Shown one piece after another: positions 5,269 to 5,325 of a stretch of DNA of 5,325 nt. This DNA is from Alphaproteobacteria bacterium (GTDB lineage: Bacteria > Pseudomonadota > Alphaproteobacteria > JAJFFI01). Within the stretch, counting starts at the first letter, position 1. The number at the start of each line of letters is the position of its first letter. The translations under genes were made by a program, and so were the position numbers. Below the pieces are notes generated by a model. The model was not told the origin of the DNA. It was given only the letters and a program-made list of their open reading frames with translations, and searched no databases. The stretch spans positions 1 to 5,325 of the forward strand of contig JAJFFI010000275.1 of the NCBI GenBank assembly GCA_021776755.1, given 5' to 3'.

Positions 5269-5325
5269 ATGAGCTCTCTCAATATTGCTGCGACCGGAAT
5301 GCTGGCCCAGCAGCTCAACGTGGAG
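5269..5325 (+). CDS. flgG: FlgG, flagellar distal rod protein (N-terminus only)
   Basis: Only 19 codons are visible before the right edge, but they read SLNIAATGMLAQQLNVE after the initiator, the almost invariant N-terminus of FlgG, which forms the distal rod. The ATG at 5269 has a GGAG site (5258-5261) seven bases upstream. It lies 45 bp after flgF with no terminator or promoter between, so the two are probably co-transcribed. The rest of the gene lies outside the window. Confidence 0.93.
   Translation, partial: MSSLNIAATGMLAQQLNVE

Overview
The window is a GC-rich flagellar and chemotaxis locus from an alphaproteobacterium. The order fliL-fliM-DUF6468-MotE-like on one strand, divergent from flgF-flgG, with a cheY-cheZ pair downstream, points to the Rhodospirillales and relatives. 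That placement is inferred from family recognition and gene order, not from a database search. There are no RNA genes, mobile elements or CRISPR arrays.

Layout: the left 4.2 kb is read on the minus strand. From right to left it carries fliL (4188-3601), fliM (3557-2466), a DUF6468 membrane protein (2469-1894) overlapping fliM by four bases, and a MotE-like/MgtE-N-like protein (1883-1128). After a 160-bp AT-richer gap come cheY (967-581) and the start of cheZ (576 to beyond the left edge). The plus strand carries flgF (4513-5223) and the first 19 codons of flgG (from 5269, cut by the right edge).

How the genes work together: FliL supports the stator around the motor, and FliM is the C-ring switch protein that binds phosphorylated CheY. 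CheY carries the chemotactic signal and CheZ removes its phosphate. FlgF and FlgG build the proximal and distal rod. DUF6468 is uncharacterised; its coupling to fliM suggests a part in the motor or its assembly. The MotE-like protein belongs to a family linked to motor assembly.

The 324-bp divergent region between fliL and flgF is the most informative non-coding part. It holds a CtrA-type box (one mismatch) on the fliL side. On the flgF side it holds a good -24/-12 sigma-54 promoter match, a 9-bp inverted repeat about 100-140 bp upstream of the predicted start, and a perfect TTAACCAT CtrA half-site just downstream of it. This resembles the CtrA/sigma-54 flagellar hierarchy known from Caulobacter. 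The cheY leader has its own palindrome and repeat set, and cheY has a strong hairpin within its first 16 codons.
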